From assembly GCA_013377095.1 (NCBI GenBank), contig JACAAY010000056.1, forward strand, positions 1 to 32,180: a DNA stretch of 32,180 nt, written 5' to 3'. Shown here piece after piece: positions 8,354-16,187 of the stretch. The notes beneath the pieces were generated by a model that was not told where the DNA came from, did no database searches, and was given only the letters and a program-made list of their open reading frames with translations. Positions within the stretch are counted from its first letter, which is position 1, and each line of letters opens with the position of its first letter. This DNA comes from Desulfuromonadales bacterium (GTDB lineage Bacteria > Desulfobacterota > Desulfuromonadia > Geobacterales > Pseudopelobacteraceae). The translations under genes were made by a program, and so were the position numbers.

Positions 8354-9553
8354 ATGCCGATTCGTTACATCGACCAGCTCAGTGACCTGAAAGACAAAAA
8401 AGTTTTTATCCGCGTTGACTTTAATGTCCCTCTGGATGCCAAGGGGGATATAACCGAGGATACCCGTATTAAGGGGGCTCTACCGACCATCAGGTACGCT
8501 GTGGAGCATGGCGCAAAGGTAATCCTGGCTTCGCACTTGGGGCGCCCCAAGGGTGAAAAGAACCCCAAGTACAGCATGGCTCCGGCATCCAAGCGTCTCT
8601 CGGAATTGCTGGGTAAGAAAGTCAGGCAGGCGACCGACTGTTTTGGTGATGATGTCACCAGAGATATCAACGCCATGAAATCGGGCGACGTGCTGATGCT
8701 GGAAAATGTCCGTTTTTACCCCGGTGAGGAAAAAAACGATCCCCAGTTTGCCGCCCAGCTTGCCAATGGCTGCCAGGTCTATGTCAACGATGCCTTTGCC
8801 GTCTCCCACAGGGCGCATGCTTCAGTAGAGGCGATAACAAAAGTGGTTCCGACCATTGTGGCCGGATTCCTGATGAGAAACGAGATGACCTTTTTTGACA
8901 AGGCCATGCAGAACCCGGTACGCCCCCTGGTTGCCATACTTGGTGGAGCTAAGGTGTCCGGAAAATTGCAGGTGCTTGAAAAATTGATGAATAAAGTTGA
9001 CAAGGTCGTGATTGGTGGAGGCATGGCATTTACCTTTCTCAAGGCCATGGGCTATTCGGTGGGCGCCTCAAAGGTTGAGGATGAACTGCTCCCTACCGCC
9101 AAGAAAATCATGGATAAGGCAAAACGGAAAGGGGTAATGTTTTATCTGCCGGTTGATTGTGTCGTTGCCAATGCTTTTGAAGCTACGGCAACCAATTTCG
9201 TAACAACGGTACAGGAAATTCCCCAGGGATGGATGGGGCTTGATATCGGTCCGGCATCCGCGACACTCTTTGCCGAAACCCTGCGTGACGCCAAGACCGT
9301 GATCTGGAACGGCCCCATGGGGGTTTTTGAAATGGATGCCTTTGCCCGAGGCACGTTTGCGGTGGCCGAGGCGGTGGCCAGCGCCTTTGCAACCACGATC
9401 ATCGGCGGCGGCGACACAGATGCCGCCGTACGAAAAGCCGGCGTTGACAATAAGGTCAGCTATATTTCCACTGGTGGTGGGGCGTTCCTGGAACTCTTGG
9501 AAGGAAAGATCCTCCCTGGTGTGAAGGCCCTTGATATAAAAGTTAAGAAATAG
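8354..9553 (+). CDS. pgk: Phosphoglycerate kinase
   Basis: Pgk transfers the acyl phosphate of 1,3-bisphosphoglycerate to ADP. The 399 residues are typical. Family signatures are RVDFNVPLD (about residues 21-29), [15 protein letters not shown] in the N-domain substrate site, KVSGKLQVL in the hinge region, and [11 protein letters not shown] near the C-terminus, where nucleotide phosphates bind. The ATG follows GAAGGAGG. It lies downstream of gap after a terminator-like hairpin, with tpiA 8 bp later. Confidence 0.97.
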   Translation: MPIRYIDQLSDLKDKKVFIRVDFNVPLDAKGDITEDTRIKGALPTIRYAVEHGAKVILASHLGRPKGEKNPKYSMAPASKRLSELLGKKVRQATDCFGDDVTRDINAMKSGDVLMLENVRFYPGEEKNDPQFAAQLANGCQVYVNDAFAVSHRAHASVEAITKVVPTIVAGFLMRNEMTFFDKAMQNPVRPLVAILGGAKVSGKLQVLEKLMNKVDKVVIGGGMAFTFLKAMGYSVGASKVEDELLPTAKKIMDKAKRKGVMFYLPVDCVVANAFEATATNFVTTVQEIPQGWMGLDIGPASATLFAETLRDAKTVIWNGPMGVFEMDAFARGTFAVAEAVASAFATTIIGGGDTDAAVRKAGVDNKVSYISTGGGAFLELLEGKILPGVKALDIKVKK

Positions 9554-9561
9554 GGGGTTTC

Positions 9562-10317
9562 ATGCGCATACCTGTAATAGCTGGAAACTGGAAGCTATAT
9601 AAAACCATCGGCGAGTCGGTTGCCATGGTGAATGAGCTCAAACCGCTTGTGGCCGGAATCGAGGGGGTTGAGATTGTTGTGGCTCCCGTATTTACGGCGT
9701 TGGGCAGCGTTTCAGCGGCATTGAGCGGCTCCGCAATCTGTGTGTCCGGCCAGGATTGTTTCTGGGAGGAAGAAGGGGCCTTTACGGGAGAAGTGTCGCC
9801 GAAACTGCTGAAAGACGCCGGGTGCAGCCATGTCATCATCGGACATTCCGAGCGGCGTCTCTATTTTGGGGAAAGCGATGACAGTGTTAACCGCAAGGTA
9901 AGGGCCGCCATTTCCGCCGGTTTGACCGCCATTGTCTGTGTCGGTGAGACGCTGGAAGAACGTGATGCCCGAGCCACCTTTACGGTCGTCGGAAAACAGA
10001 TCAGGGGCTCCCTGGATGGGTTTTCAGCGGATGACTTCAAGCAGATCGTTATTGCCTATGAGCCGGTCTGGGCGATCGGCACGGGTAAAACCGCAACGGC
10101 TGAACAGGCTCAGGACGTTCACGAGTATATCCGTAATCTTGTTTTAATGTTATCCGGTAATTCTGTTTCGGATTCCCTGCGCATTCTCTATGGCGGAAGT
10201 GTCAAGCCGGACAATATCAAAGGACTGATGGCGCAGCCTGATATCGATGGGGCGCTGATCGGTGGCGCCAGCCTGAAGGCAGCCACCTTCGCTGAGATGA
10301 TCAGGATTTGTGTTTAA
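9562..10317 (+). CDS. tpiA: Triosephosphate isomerase
   Basis: TpiA interconverts dihydroxyacetone phosphate and glyceraldehyde-3-phosphate. The 251-residue TIM barrel shows all catalytic residues: Lys11 (AGNWKLYK), His95 (IIGHSERR) and Glu167 in AYEPVWAIGTGKTAT. The phosphate-binding loop YGGSVKPDN and the final IGGASL are present. The gene starts 8 bp after pgk and is surely co-transcribed with it. Confidence 0.97.
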   Translation: MRIPVIAGNWKLYKTIGESVAMVNELKPLVAGIEGVEIVVAPVFTALGSVSAALSGSAICVSGQDCFWEEEGAFTGEVSPKLLKDAGCSHVIIGHSERRLYFGESDDSVNRKVRAAISAGLTAIVCVGETLEERDARATFTVVGKQIRGSLDGFSADDFKQIVIAYEPVWAIGTGKTATAEQAQDVHEYIRNLVLMLSGNSVSDSLRILYGGSVKPDNIKGLMAQPDIDGALIGGASLKAATFAEMIRICV

Positions 10318-10410
10318 ACGAACTTCAGTCGCATCAAGCGGATTAATTCCTTTACAAGTTGACGATCCTTATGGTAAAAAATCTCTTCTTATGTTCGCAG
10401 GGGATGCTGA

Positions 10411-10785
10411 ATGGTAATTTTTCTTAAATTAGTGCATGTGGTTGTTTGTCTCTTTCTGATTGCCGTTGTCTTGCTGCAGTCCGGCAAAGGCGCGGAAATG
10501 GGGGCGTCCTTTGGTAGCAGCGGCAGCCAGTCCGTGTTTGGCGCCGGCGGGGGCACAACCTTTCTCAGCAAGATGACAACCGGCGCCGCCGTTATCTTTA
10601 TGCTGACATCGCTGGTGCTGGCCTATGTCGCGGGAGCGCCATCCGCTACGTCAATCATGTCAGGCAAGAGTGCTCCGGTGGCGGCTGGTAAACTTCCTGC
10701 CCAAGCAACACAGCCTGTACCCCCCGTTCCGGTCCAGGGTAAACCGGCAGCAGCGCCAACGACACCGGTACAGCCGAAAAAGTGA
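10411..10785 (+). CDS. secG: Preprotein translocase subunit SecG
   Basis: SecG is the small membrane subunit of the SecYEG translocon. The 124 residues have two membrane helices (about 3-22 and 53-73) around the conserved loop LLQSGKGAEMGASFGSSGSQSVFGAGGGTTFLSK, which is diagnostic. The C-terminal 45 residues are rich in Ala and Pro, a longer tail than in E. coli. It follows tpiA after 93 bp and is the last protein gene before tRNA-Leu. The secG-tRNA-Leu order is widespread in bacteria. Confidence 0.95.
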   Translation: MVIFLKLVHVVVCLFLIAVVLLQSGKGAEMGASFGSSGSQSVFGAGGGTTFLSKMTTGAAVIFMLTSLVLAYVAGAPSATSIMSGKSAPVAAGKLPAQATQPVPPVPVQGKPAAAPTTPVQPKK

Positions 10786-10794
10786 TTTTTTTGC

Positions 10795-10823
10795 TTGTCA
10801 TGGCACATGATCGATGCTATAAA
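10795..10823 (+). promoter_or_regulatory. Promoter of tRNA-Leu
   Basis: TTGTCA (10795-10800) and TATAAA (10818-10823) are 17 bp apart, and the tRNA 5' end lies 35 bp after the -10 box. Confidence 0.5.
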
Positions 10824-10857
10824 AAACAACTCAAAAGCTGAATGATAAAAAAGGTTT

Positions 10858-10944
10858 GCGGTGGTGGCGGAATTGGTAGACGCACCAGCTTGAGGGGCTG
10901 GCGGGGGCAACCTCGTGATGGTTCAAATCCATTCCACCGCACCA
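10858..10944 (+). tRNA. tRNA-Leu (anticodon GAG)
   Basis: An 87-nt type II tRNA. The acceptor stem GCGGTGG (10858-10864) pairs with CCACCGC, and the 3' ACCA (10941-10944) is encoded. The anticodon stem CCAGC/GCTGG encloses the loop TTGAGGG, giving anticodon GAG. A long variable arm and the T-loop GTTCAAATC are present. Its 3' half is repeated at 18225-18284, so this gene is the probable integration site of the island that follows. Confidence 0.97.
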
Positions 10945-10945
10945 T
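10884..10945 (+). repeat. Left copy of tRNA-Leu 3' direct repeat (att-like)
   Basis: The 3' part of tRNA-Leu from the anticodon stem to one base past CCA. The last 41 bp (10905-10945) are identical to 18245-18285. Before that, a 14-bp stretch is shared (10884-10897 and 18225-18238), separated from the core by a short divergent segment in the variable-arm region. Confidence 0.85.
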
Positions 10946-10950
10946 TTATA

Positions 10951-10987
10951 ACAGGTACTTAGCGCAATACGCTGGGTGCCTGTTTTT
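10951..10987 (+). terminator. Terminator after tRNA-Leu
   Basis: A 14-bp stem (10951-10964 with 10970-10983, three G-U pairs) around the loop CAATA, ending in a five-T run. Confidence 0.75.
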
Positions 10988-11046
10988 GTTTGTGTAGATT
11001 TTGAGAACCTTTTTGTTCGATGATATTTATTGTCTCTCAGGGACAA

Positions 11047-11113
11047 ATTCTCCGCAGCTTGCTGCGATTGGAGAATATTGTTATCACAAGATACCCCGTG
11101 TCTTGTCGCGGGG
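11047..11113. repeat. Pair of degenerate palindromic repeats
   Basis: Two adjacent palindromic units share the plan C-Y-CCG...CTTG...CG-rich arm. Unit 1 (11048-11076) has outer arms ATTCTCC/GGAGAAT and inner arms GCAGC/GCTGC around TT. Unit 2 (11094-11113) has arms CCCCG/CGGGG around a CTTG core. ACAAGA (11086-11091) and TCTTGT (11101-11106) can also pair, interleaved with the unit 2 stem. This looks like remnants of a dispersed palindromic repeat family. The rest of 10988-11196 holds no gene that I can support. Confidence 0.5.
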
Positions 11114-11196
11114 AGGTTCATTTCCCAGATCACTCTCGACAATTCGGAACCTAAAGTACAAATTGAGTCAATAAACAGCTCGAATCTTGAATTGCA

Positions 11197-11973
11197 TCAG
11201 ATCCCGGCATACCATTCATATCCCCGATCTTCCCAATATCCCCCTTTGCCACCCGCTATTTTGGAAAAATCCTCCACCAGTTCTATGCGCATGACGTATT
11301 TTGCCATCTTGTAACCCAGCTGACGCTCCAACCGCAGCCGGAGCGGCGCTCCGTTAGCAATGGGCAGTGGCATGTCGTTCAGTGCGTACGCAAGAATTGT
11401 CTGAGGATGGAACGCGTCCTCCATGTCGATACTTTCGTAATAGGGTGAGCTACCATCACCCTTCATGGGGTCTGCGCAGTGGAAGACGACGAAGCGGGCG
11501 TGAGGTTTTGGGTGCACCATCTCAAGCAGTGTGCTCAAACGGACGCCTTTCCAGGTCCCGACTGCGCTCCAGCCCTCAACGCAATCATGCCGTGTCGTCT
11601 GGGTACGACTGGGAAGCGCACGGATGTCAGCGAGAGAAAATCCCGAGGGGTGTTCAACCAAGCCCCCCACTTCGAGACGATAGTCTGCGAACCCCCTGTC
11701 TGCCATGGTTTTATATGTTTTACTCTTAGGCAGTGACGTGCCATTGCTTCTGAAATGGGGAGAACGTTCTGTCTCCAAAAATTCCTGGGCCATCGCCTTG
11801 CGCGGGAGGAACAGCCGTTGAGTCTTATAGGTGGCCTTTTCACCAAAGCTCAGTATTCTCGTAAACCAGGCAGATTCCGAGAGTTTCCGGCAACCTCCCA
11901 AGGTCAGCGCGCAAGCGCCAACACAGAGTTGAACGAGCAGGTTTCTCCGTGAAAGTCGGATATTTTTACTCAT
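11197..11973 (-). CDS. Exported molybdopterin-dependent oxidoreductase (sulfite oxidase / MsrP-like)
   Basis: The 258-residue protein belongs to the sulfite-oxidase/YedY (MsrP) molybdopterin fold. The N-terminus has a twin-arginine signal (LSRRNLLV, residues 8-14) and a lipobox-like LGGC at 25-28, so export by Tat and perhaps lipid anchoring is likely. Cys131 in RHDCVEGWSAVGTW matches the molybdenum-ligand cysteine of the family. The start at 11973 overlaps the end of the cytochrome b gene by 8 bp; longer in-frame starts would bury the Tat signal. It probably takes electrons from or gives electrons to that cytochrome b. The substrate (methionine sulfoxide, sulfite or other) cannot be fixed from sequence. 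Confidence 0.85.
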   Translation of the reverse strand: MSKNIRLSRRNLLVQLCVGACALTLGGCRKLSESAWFTRILSFGEKATYKTQRLFLPRKAMAQEFLETERSPHFRSNGTSLPKSKTYKTMADRGFADYRLEVGGLVEHPSGFSLADIRALPSRTQTTRHDCVEGWSAVGTWKGVRLSTLLEMVHPKPHARFVVFHCADPMKGDGSSPYYESIDMEDAFHPQTILAYALNDMPLPIANGAPLRLRLERQLGYKMAKYVMRIELVEDFSKIAGGKGGYWEDRGYEWYAGI

Positions 11974-12808
11974 GCTCCGTCTCCGATGTGGTGCGGTAGT
12001 ATCCGGTAAACATTGAGCGAAGATTGTTCCAGAATCCGGTAATGATAACCTGGAACAAGTGGATGCCGACAAAAGAGACCAGAGCCCAGGAGACAAGAAA
12101 ATGGAGCGTTCGCATGGATTGACGGCCACCAAATAGATCAATCCAGCCGGGAATCAAGGCGTCCAACCCGGGCGACATGCCGAATCCATTAATAATAACC
12201 AAGGGGAGCAGCAGAAAGATCACAGACAGGTAGGCCAGTTTTTGAAGTATATTGTAGTTTCTGGCGTCCTCCCCGCTTGCATGACGGAGGAGAAGATGAT
12301 CTTTTAGCGTCTTACCCATAGAGTGCCAGTCCTGCCGTGAAGGCAGAAGATCCCGCTTCAGATGTCTGCTGAATATGGTGTAGCTCACAAAACAGATACC
12401 GGTTACCACCAATATCCAGGCGAAAAACAGGTGCCAGCGACGGGCCATTGACAGCCATTGATCACCAGGAAGAGTGAGCCAGGATGGGAATCCGCGACTG
12501 CCTGGTTCTCCCCCCGAAGTGATGGAAACACCCAGAAAGCCGGTAGTGTTGAACTCATTCCCCAGTATGCCGGTAACCCCGACCAGTTTTCCTCTGTCGT
12601 TTATCTTGCTTTTCAGTTCCAGCAAAGGGGGCGCGCCCGTGTAAGATGACTTGCCCCAGTAAAGTTCCGGATCGGCGTTAAATATATTAAGGCCGCTCAT
12701 CAGGAGTATGGGGAGTGAAATGGCGACAATCCAGTGCGTAACACGTACTGGTAATGAGTGCCGGTAATATAAACGTTCATTGGACAAGGACTGTTTTGAA
12801 GCGTTCAT
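11966..12808 (-). CDS. Cytochrome b561-type membrane subunit
   Basis: A 280-residue integral membrane protein of the bacterial cytochrome b561 / hydrogenase-formate dehydrogenase cytochrome b type. About four hydrophobic helices are seen, near residues 25-40, 125-147, 190-212 and 235-260. Histidines that could bind two b haems lie in VRVTHWIVAIS, RRWHLFFAW, MRTLHFLVSW and VGIHLFQV. A periplasmic loop of about 80 residues separates helices 1 and 2. It overlaps the molybdenum enzyme gene by ATGAGTAA, so the two are probably translationally coupled and form one complex that exchanges electrons with the quinone pool, in the way MsrQ serves MsrP. Confidence 0.85.
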   Translation of the reverse strand: MNASKQSLSNERLYYRHSLPVRVTHWIVAISLPILLMSGLNIFNADPELYWGKSSYTGAPPLLELKSKINDRGKLVGVTGILGNEFNTTGFLGVSITSGGEPGSRGFPSWLTLPGDQWLSMARRWHLFFAWILVVTGICFVSYTIFSRHLKRDLLPSRQDWHSMGKTLKDHLLLRHASGEDARNYNILQKLAYLSVIFLLLPLVIINGFGMSPGLDALIPGWIDLFGGRQSMRTLHFLVSWALVSFVGIHLFQVIITGFWNNLRSMFTGYYRTTSETEHE

Positions 12809-12897
12809 AAGATTATCCTGGGATGGCGGATATTTTGTTTTCGTGCTTGAAGGTATAGTGCCCTGAAAACCGAATCCTGATCCGACTCTTCAGTTCC

Positions 12898-13746
12898 CTA
12901 TGGTCTATGAGTGAAAACTTTTTCAAGGTTATCGACCTCATCAAGCACTGAAATAGCCAGATAGCCGAATTCTTCCGGAGTCTTTGCCGCATCCAGATGT
13001 TTCATGATTTCACTAAATTTTTTCACATTTTTCGAACCGCCTTCAGCAATGAGTAAGGGCATGAGACTCTGCCATGTCAGATGCATTTTGATGACAATAA
13101 CAGGAAGTTTATCGGTAGTTTTCAATTCCGACCAGATTTCCAATTCGCGACAATAATATTCAAGCAGCGCAACATTTGTCGGCACACGCGGCTTGCATGA
13201 CTTGGTACTCAGAGCTGCAATGGCTGTTATTTTATTGGCTGTTATCATTGCGTCTTGTCTGTTTCTCGCGCTTATATTCCTTTCGAGGTCAGAGGTTGAT
13301 TTTGTAAGAGCAGCTAAATTCTCTGTCTCAATACTACTCACAATATTCGCCAAGTTCAGTTCAATCTTCTCAAGTGCAGTTAACTTTTTTGAAGCTCTCT
13401 TCCATTTGCCGGCTTTTGCAAACTCGAATATATCTTCTGCATAGCCGGCAATCTGTTCTAACTCATCACGGATGCTACAGGTTTTATGTGTTCCTGGAGG
13501 TGAAGGGACGTTATTTCCATGGGAAATTGTTTTTTCATCTGCTGTGTGGGCATATGCTACCGGAATGACATCACCCAGCAAAAAAATGGTCTGAAAGAAT
13601 AACGCTACCAATAGATTGAACAGAAAAGTTAATCGTAAATGCGGTTTATGTATGAATATTGGGTGTATGGGGACAGCGATTACGTTATGTAGATTCCTCA
13701 AATAAAACATATTTGTTACCCTACCGCTTATTTGATACAAATTCAA
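12898..13746 (-). CDS. Exported helical protein of unknown function
   Basis: I do not recognise this 282-residue protein. Residues about 36-67 form a long hydrophobic segment ending in VAYAHTAD, which reads as an unusually long signal peptide or N-terminal anchor; a start at codon 14 (MFYLRNL) would shorten it. The rest is predominantly helical, with many Lys, Glu, Leu and Ala, a Cys-Arg-Glu-Leu-Glu segment and no CxxCH or other cofactor motif. The gene is A+T-richer than its neighbours. It lies upstream of the cytochrome b gene on the same strand with 89 bp between, so it may belong to the same envelope system. The first 30 residues could be non-coding. Confidence 0.7.
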   Translation of the reverse strand: MNLYQISGRVTNMFYLRNLHNVIAVPIHPIFIHKPHLRLTFLFNLLVALFFQTIFLLGDVIPVAYAHTADEKTISHGNNVPSPPGTHKTCSIRDELEQIAGYAEDIFEFAKAGKWKRASKKLTALEKIELNLANIVSSIETENLAALTKSTSDLERNISARNRQDAMITANKITAIAALSTKSCKPRVPTNVALLEYYCRELEIWSELKTTDKLPVIVIKMHLTWQSLMPLLIAEGGSKNVKKFSEIMKHLDAAKTPEEFGYLAISVLDEVDNLEKVFTHRP

Positions 13747-13791
13747 TTTCTTGATTCTGTTGATTGAGCGCCGGATGGACCGTTTTCAGGA

Positions 13792-13825
13792 AAAGTGAGC
13801 CCCTTGATGAGAGCTCACTTTTTTT
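13792..13825. terminator. Bidirectional hairpin terminator
   Basis: AAAGTGAGC (13792-13800) pairs with GCTCACTTT (13813-13821) around 12 nt, with T-rich flanks on both strands. On the minus strand it ends transcripts of the 89-residue protein gene and separates it from the next gene. Confidence 0.6.
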
Positions 13826-13852
13826 CTCTTAAATACCTGAGGCCGAATCAGA

Positions 13853-14122
13853 TTATTTATTTCCTTCAACCTTGTCGAGTTGATCCATGGCTGCCTGTAG
13901 TTTTTGCTCAAGCATTTTCATTTCTTTCGCCGAATAATTGCCTTCACCCATCGTTATTTTAGCTCTTAGCTTAGCAATTCTTGTTTGCAGGTTTTCTGTC
14001 ACATTGAAGCATGTGTGAGCTGAGATGTTGCATCTTGCCTGTTCCGAGGCATCCAGCGCGAAAACTGGAACCGCCGCGGACATCAGGAACGTCGAAATTA
14101 CAATACATGCGCTCGTTTTCAT
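13853..14122 (-). CDS. Small exported protein of unknown function
   Basis: An 89-residue protein with a clear Sec signal peptide (KTSACIVISTFLMSAAVPVFALD, cleavage near residue 22-23). The mature part has two cysteines (ARCNISAHTCF) that could form a disulfide, then a charged, probably coiled helix (about residues 42-87). The ATG follows AAGGAG at a good distance. It stands between msrB and the 282-residue unknown and has a terminator after it. I cannot assign a family. Confidence 0.75.
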   Translation of the reverse strand: MKTSACIVISTFLMSAAVPVFALDASEQARCNISAHTCFNVTENLQTRIAKLRAKITMGEGNYSAKEMKMLEQKLQAAMDQLDKVEGNK

Positions 14123-14149
14123 GATTTTTCTCCTTATCGTGTTTGATAC

Positions 14150-14172
14150 TTCAGGGTTAATATTTCCCTGAA
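14150..14172 (-). terminator. Weak hairpin between msrB and the next gene
   Basis: TTCAGGG (14150-14156) pairs with CCCTGAA (14166-14172) around nine A/T-rich nucleotides. No T-run follows on the minus strand, so it may be only a weak terminator or processing site. Confidence 0.3.
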
Positions 14173-14223
14173 TCCTTTTCGTTGCGTAAATTGATGGTTA
14201 CTGTTCACTGTGCCCGGAGCCGG

Positions 14224-14778
14224 TCACTTTACGAACTTCATCGCAGCCGAGTTCATGCAGTATCGTAACCCGGTCGGTTCGGGACCATCGTCGAATACGT
14301 GACCAAGGTGTGCGTCACAGCGGCTGCAGAGCACCTCGGTACGTTTCATCAAGAAGCCATTATCGACCTTGGTGGCGATATTCCCGGGAGCGATCGGCTG
14401 CCAGAAGCTGGGCCATCCGGTTCCGGATTCGAACTTATGCTCGGAACTGAACAGGTCGTTGCCACAGCAGACGCACTGGTAGATGCCCTTTTCATGATTG
14501 TCCCACAGTGCGCCGGTAAAGGCCCGCTCGGTACCCTGCTCGCGTGTTACGTGATACTGTTCCGTCGTGAGTTGTTTTTTCCATTCACTTTCGCTTTTTA
14601 TGACTCTGTCGCTCATGATGTATCCTTTTCTGGATACGGAATAGAGCCGTATCCGTGATGGTTTTTCCTGGCCAGGCATTGTGGTTGCTGCCATGGCTGC
14701 CAAGGTTGCCCCCTTTCTACTACAGGCTGTGATGATACTGATCAGGCCGCTGATCAGAAATATTCTTCGAGTAAGCAT
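14224..14778 (-). CDS. msrB: Exported peptide-methionine (R)-S-oxide reductase
   Basis: MsrB reduces the R-epimer of methionine sulfoxide in proteins. The 184 residues consist of an N-terminal export signal ([19 protein letters not shown], with a possible lipobox cysteine at 19) and a full MsrB domain from about residue 55. Zinc cysteines are visible as CVCC and CSRC, and the catalytic Cys174 lies in RYCMNS. GWPSFW and [10 protein letters not shown] are conserved motifs. The start at 14778 has AGGAGG upstream; a longer frame to 14823 overlaps msrA and lacks support. It follows msrA by 20 bp. The exported location suggests repair of envelope proteins. Confidence 0.93.
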   Translation of the reverse strand: MLTRRIFLISGLISIITACSRKGATLAAMAATTMPGQEKPSRIRLYSVSRKGYIMSDRVIKSESEWKKQLTTEQYHVTREQGTERAFTGALWDNHEKGIYQCVCCGNDLFSSEHKFESGTGWPSFWQPIAPGNIATKVDNGFLMKRTEVLCSRCDAHLGHVFDDGPEPTGLRYCMNSAAMKFVK

Positions 14779-14798
14779 GGCTGTCCTCCTGCCGGGTA

Positions 14799-15452
14799 TC
14801 AGTGCCCTGCTGCAATTCCCCACAGCTCTTTGAGTCTGTGATCGCGTCCGCAGCTTGTGCGGTAATATGAGTACCTGAGCGGGTTCTTCTTATAGTAGTG
14901 CTGGTGATATTCCTCGGCCGGGTAGAATTCCCCGGCCCTGGTTATCTCGGTTACCACCGGTTGCCTGAAGGGCCTGTTCCTGTCCAGGGTTTCCTTCGAT
15001 TGCATTGCCAGACGGTGCTGCTCTTCGGTGTGATAGAAGATGGCGCTGCGGTACTGGTGCCCTGTATCGCAGAACTGGCGATTTTTCACGGTCGGGTCAA
15101 TGTTGTGCCAGTAGACGGTCAAAAGCTTTTCGTAGCTGATTTTTGCCGGATCGAAGACTATCTGTACCGACTCGGCATGGCCTGTTCCCCCCGCCGAAAC
15201 ATCCTCGTAGGTCGGGTACTTCTTCAGTCCGCCAGTATATCCCGAGGTTACCGACACCACGCCGGGTAGCTGGTCAAAAGGGTGCTCCATGCACCAGAAA
15301 CAGCCACCGGCAAAGGTGGCGTTCTCGAGTTTGACCGACTGAGGTGCTTCAGGAGGCAGTTCTTTTTTGTTCCCCGACGAAGCAGCACGTATACCGACGA
15401 ATGCTACAAATAGGGTTATAGCTACCCCATATATCAAAAACGCGTTCCTCAT
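14799..15452 (-). CDS. msrA: Membrane-anchored peptide-methionine (S)-S-oxide reductase
   Basis: MsrA reduces the S-epimer of methionine sulfoxide. The 217-residue protein has an N-terminal hydrophobic segment (residues 4-23) that anchors or exports it, then the MsrA domain with catalytic Cys51 in [12 protein letters not shown], the GYTGG and GHAESVQI motifs, and the resolving-cysteine region [14 protein letters not shown] prefer ATG 15452: its SD AAGGAG is 8 nt away, while the in-frame ATG at 15458 is too close. The mini-MsrA gene ends just upstream, and msrB follows, so the three form a tight cluster. Confidence 0.93.
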   Translation of the reverse strand: MRNAFLIYGVAITLFVAFVGIRAASSGNKKELPPEAPQSVKLENATFAGGCFWCMEHPFDQLPGVVSVTSGYTGGLKKYPTYEDVSAGGTGHAESVQIVFDPAKISYEKLLTVYWHNIDPTVKNRQFCDTGHQYRSAIFYHTEEQHRLAMQSKETLDRNRPFRQPVVTEITRAGEFYPAEEYHQHYYKKNPLRYSYYRTSCGRDHRLKELWGIAAGH

Positions 15453-15454
15453 GA

Positions 15455-15775
15455 TCATTTCTCCTTTTGGCTATGCTGACCTGACCCTGGTTCGGTAGCG
15501 ATGTAGGTGCCGGCCCGCTTGAGCCATGCTTCCATTGCGTTAACGGAAACCTGTGTTGAGTCGTAGGAGACTCGGTTGACTTCTCGACCTCCTTGCCACC
15601 CCTTTTGCACCTCTATAATTCCAGGTTTCCCCTGCAGGGCTGAAGCACCGACATCGAAGCAACCAACAGCGAATGTGGCTTGATTCTTTTCTCCGCTATC
15701 AGCCGCAGAGGCAAAGGTGGTGGCAAGCCCAAACATAATCGGTATTATTGCCATCTTTATGGTTTTCATTTTCAT
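15455..15775 (-). CDS. Miniature MsrA-like exported protein
   Basis: A protein of 104-106 residues with a Sec signal peptide (cleavage near ASA-AD). After it comes QATFAVGCF, which aligns without gaps over 26 residues to the catalytic segment of the MsrA next door (GCF...PG..V..G..GG). It keeps the catalytic-type cysteine but has D in place of the Trp after GCF. The segment that in MsrA contains YPTY and GHAE is deleted, and the protein ends where MsrA continues for about 110 more residues. It is therefore a shortened MsrA paralogue, perhaps a sensor, chaperone or inactive partner. Start: GAGGAG favours the second ATG (15769). It abuts msrA. Confidence 0.8.
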   Translation of the reverse strand: MKMKTIKMAIIPIMFGLATTFASAADSGEKNQATFAVGCFDVGASALQGKPGIIEVQKGWQGGREVNRVSYDSTQVSVNAMEAWLKRAGTYIATEPGSGQHSQKEK

Positions 15776-15819
15776 TACTCCTCTACACTAACGTCCCACG
15801 AGTTCAAGATGAGCAGATC

Positions 15820-16059
15820 TTACACAACAACCGCTTCTTCGACTTTAGATTGCATGCTCATCAGGAGTCGGTTGCATTTGCGGTCTCTCCAGCTTCCACT
15901 ATGATCACCGCGGTTACTGCGCAGTTCGTCCTTACCCACCATTGCCCAGCCGGATGCACGGCGGAACCCGATGATCAACCTCCTCTCAAGCAATTCGTCC
16001 AATTGATCACCCTGAATCGTGCCCCATGACTCATCTGAAAATATGACCGGAACTCTCAT
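15820..16059 (-). CDS. Small conserved protein of unknown function
   Basis: A 79-residue protein beginning MRVPVIFSDESWGTIQGDQLDELLERRLIIGFRRASGW. The layout of a short beta-rich start, a DQLDELL helix and a FRRASGW strand resembles a small protein family that I recall from Geobacter-type genomes, but no function is known. The start has GGGGAG upstream at a suitable distance. It lies between the sensor kinase and the mini-MsrA on the same strand with 44 bp to the latter. The last 30 residues are less convincing and may vary. Confidence 0.6.
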   Translation of the reverse strand: MRVPVIFSDESWGTIQGDQLDELLERRLIIGFRRASGWAMVGKDELRSNRGDHSGSWRDRKCNRLLMSMQSKVEEAVVV

Positions 16060-16086
16060 GTCATGCTCCCCCCGTTAGATGTCTCC

Positions 16087-16103
16087 CCGGGATGGCATCC
16101 CGG
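16087..16103 (-). terminator. Hairpin after the sensor kinase gene
   Basis: CCGGGAT (16087-16093) and ATCCCGG (16097-16103) form a 7-bp stem with a 3-nt loop. There is no T-run, so it could be a Rho-independent pause, an mRNA-stabilising hairpin or chance. Confidence 0.25.
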
Positions 16104-16187
16104 AGATTCCTTTCTCAGTGATTCAACGATAGCAGGGGAACGTAATGAAGAAATAATGGTTGTGTAAAGATTTGATGAAGAAAGAGG

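Noticed and set aside
11086..11113. Riboswitch or defined pseudoknot
   Set aside because: The crossing stems exist, but the loops are very short (two nucleotides each) and no gene follows on the plus strand; a degenerate repeat explains it better.
10831..11142. Minus-strand reading frame of 103 codons
   Set aside because: It runs through tRNA-Leu, its terminator and the palindromic repeats, has no SD and no recognisable protein features.
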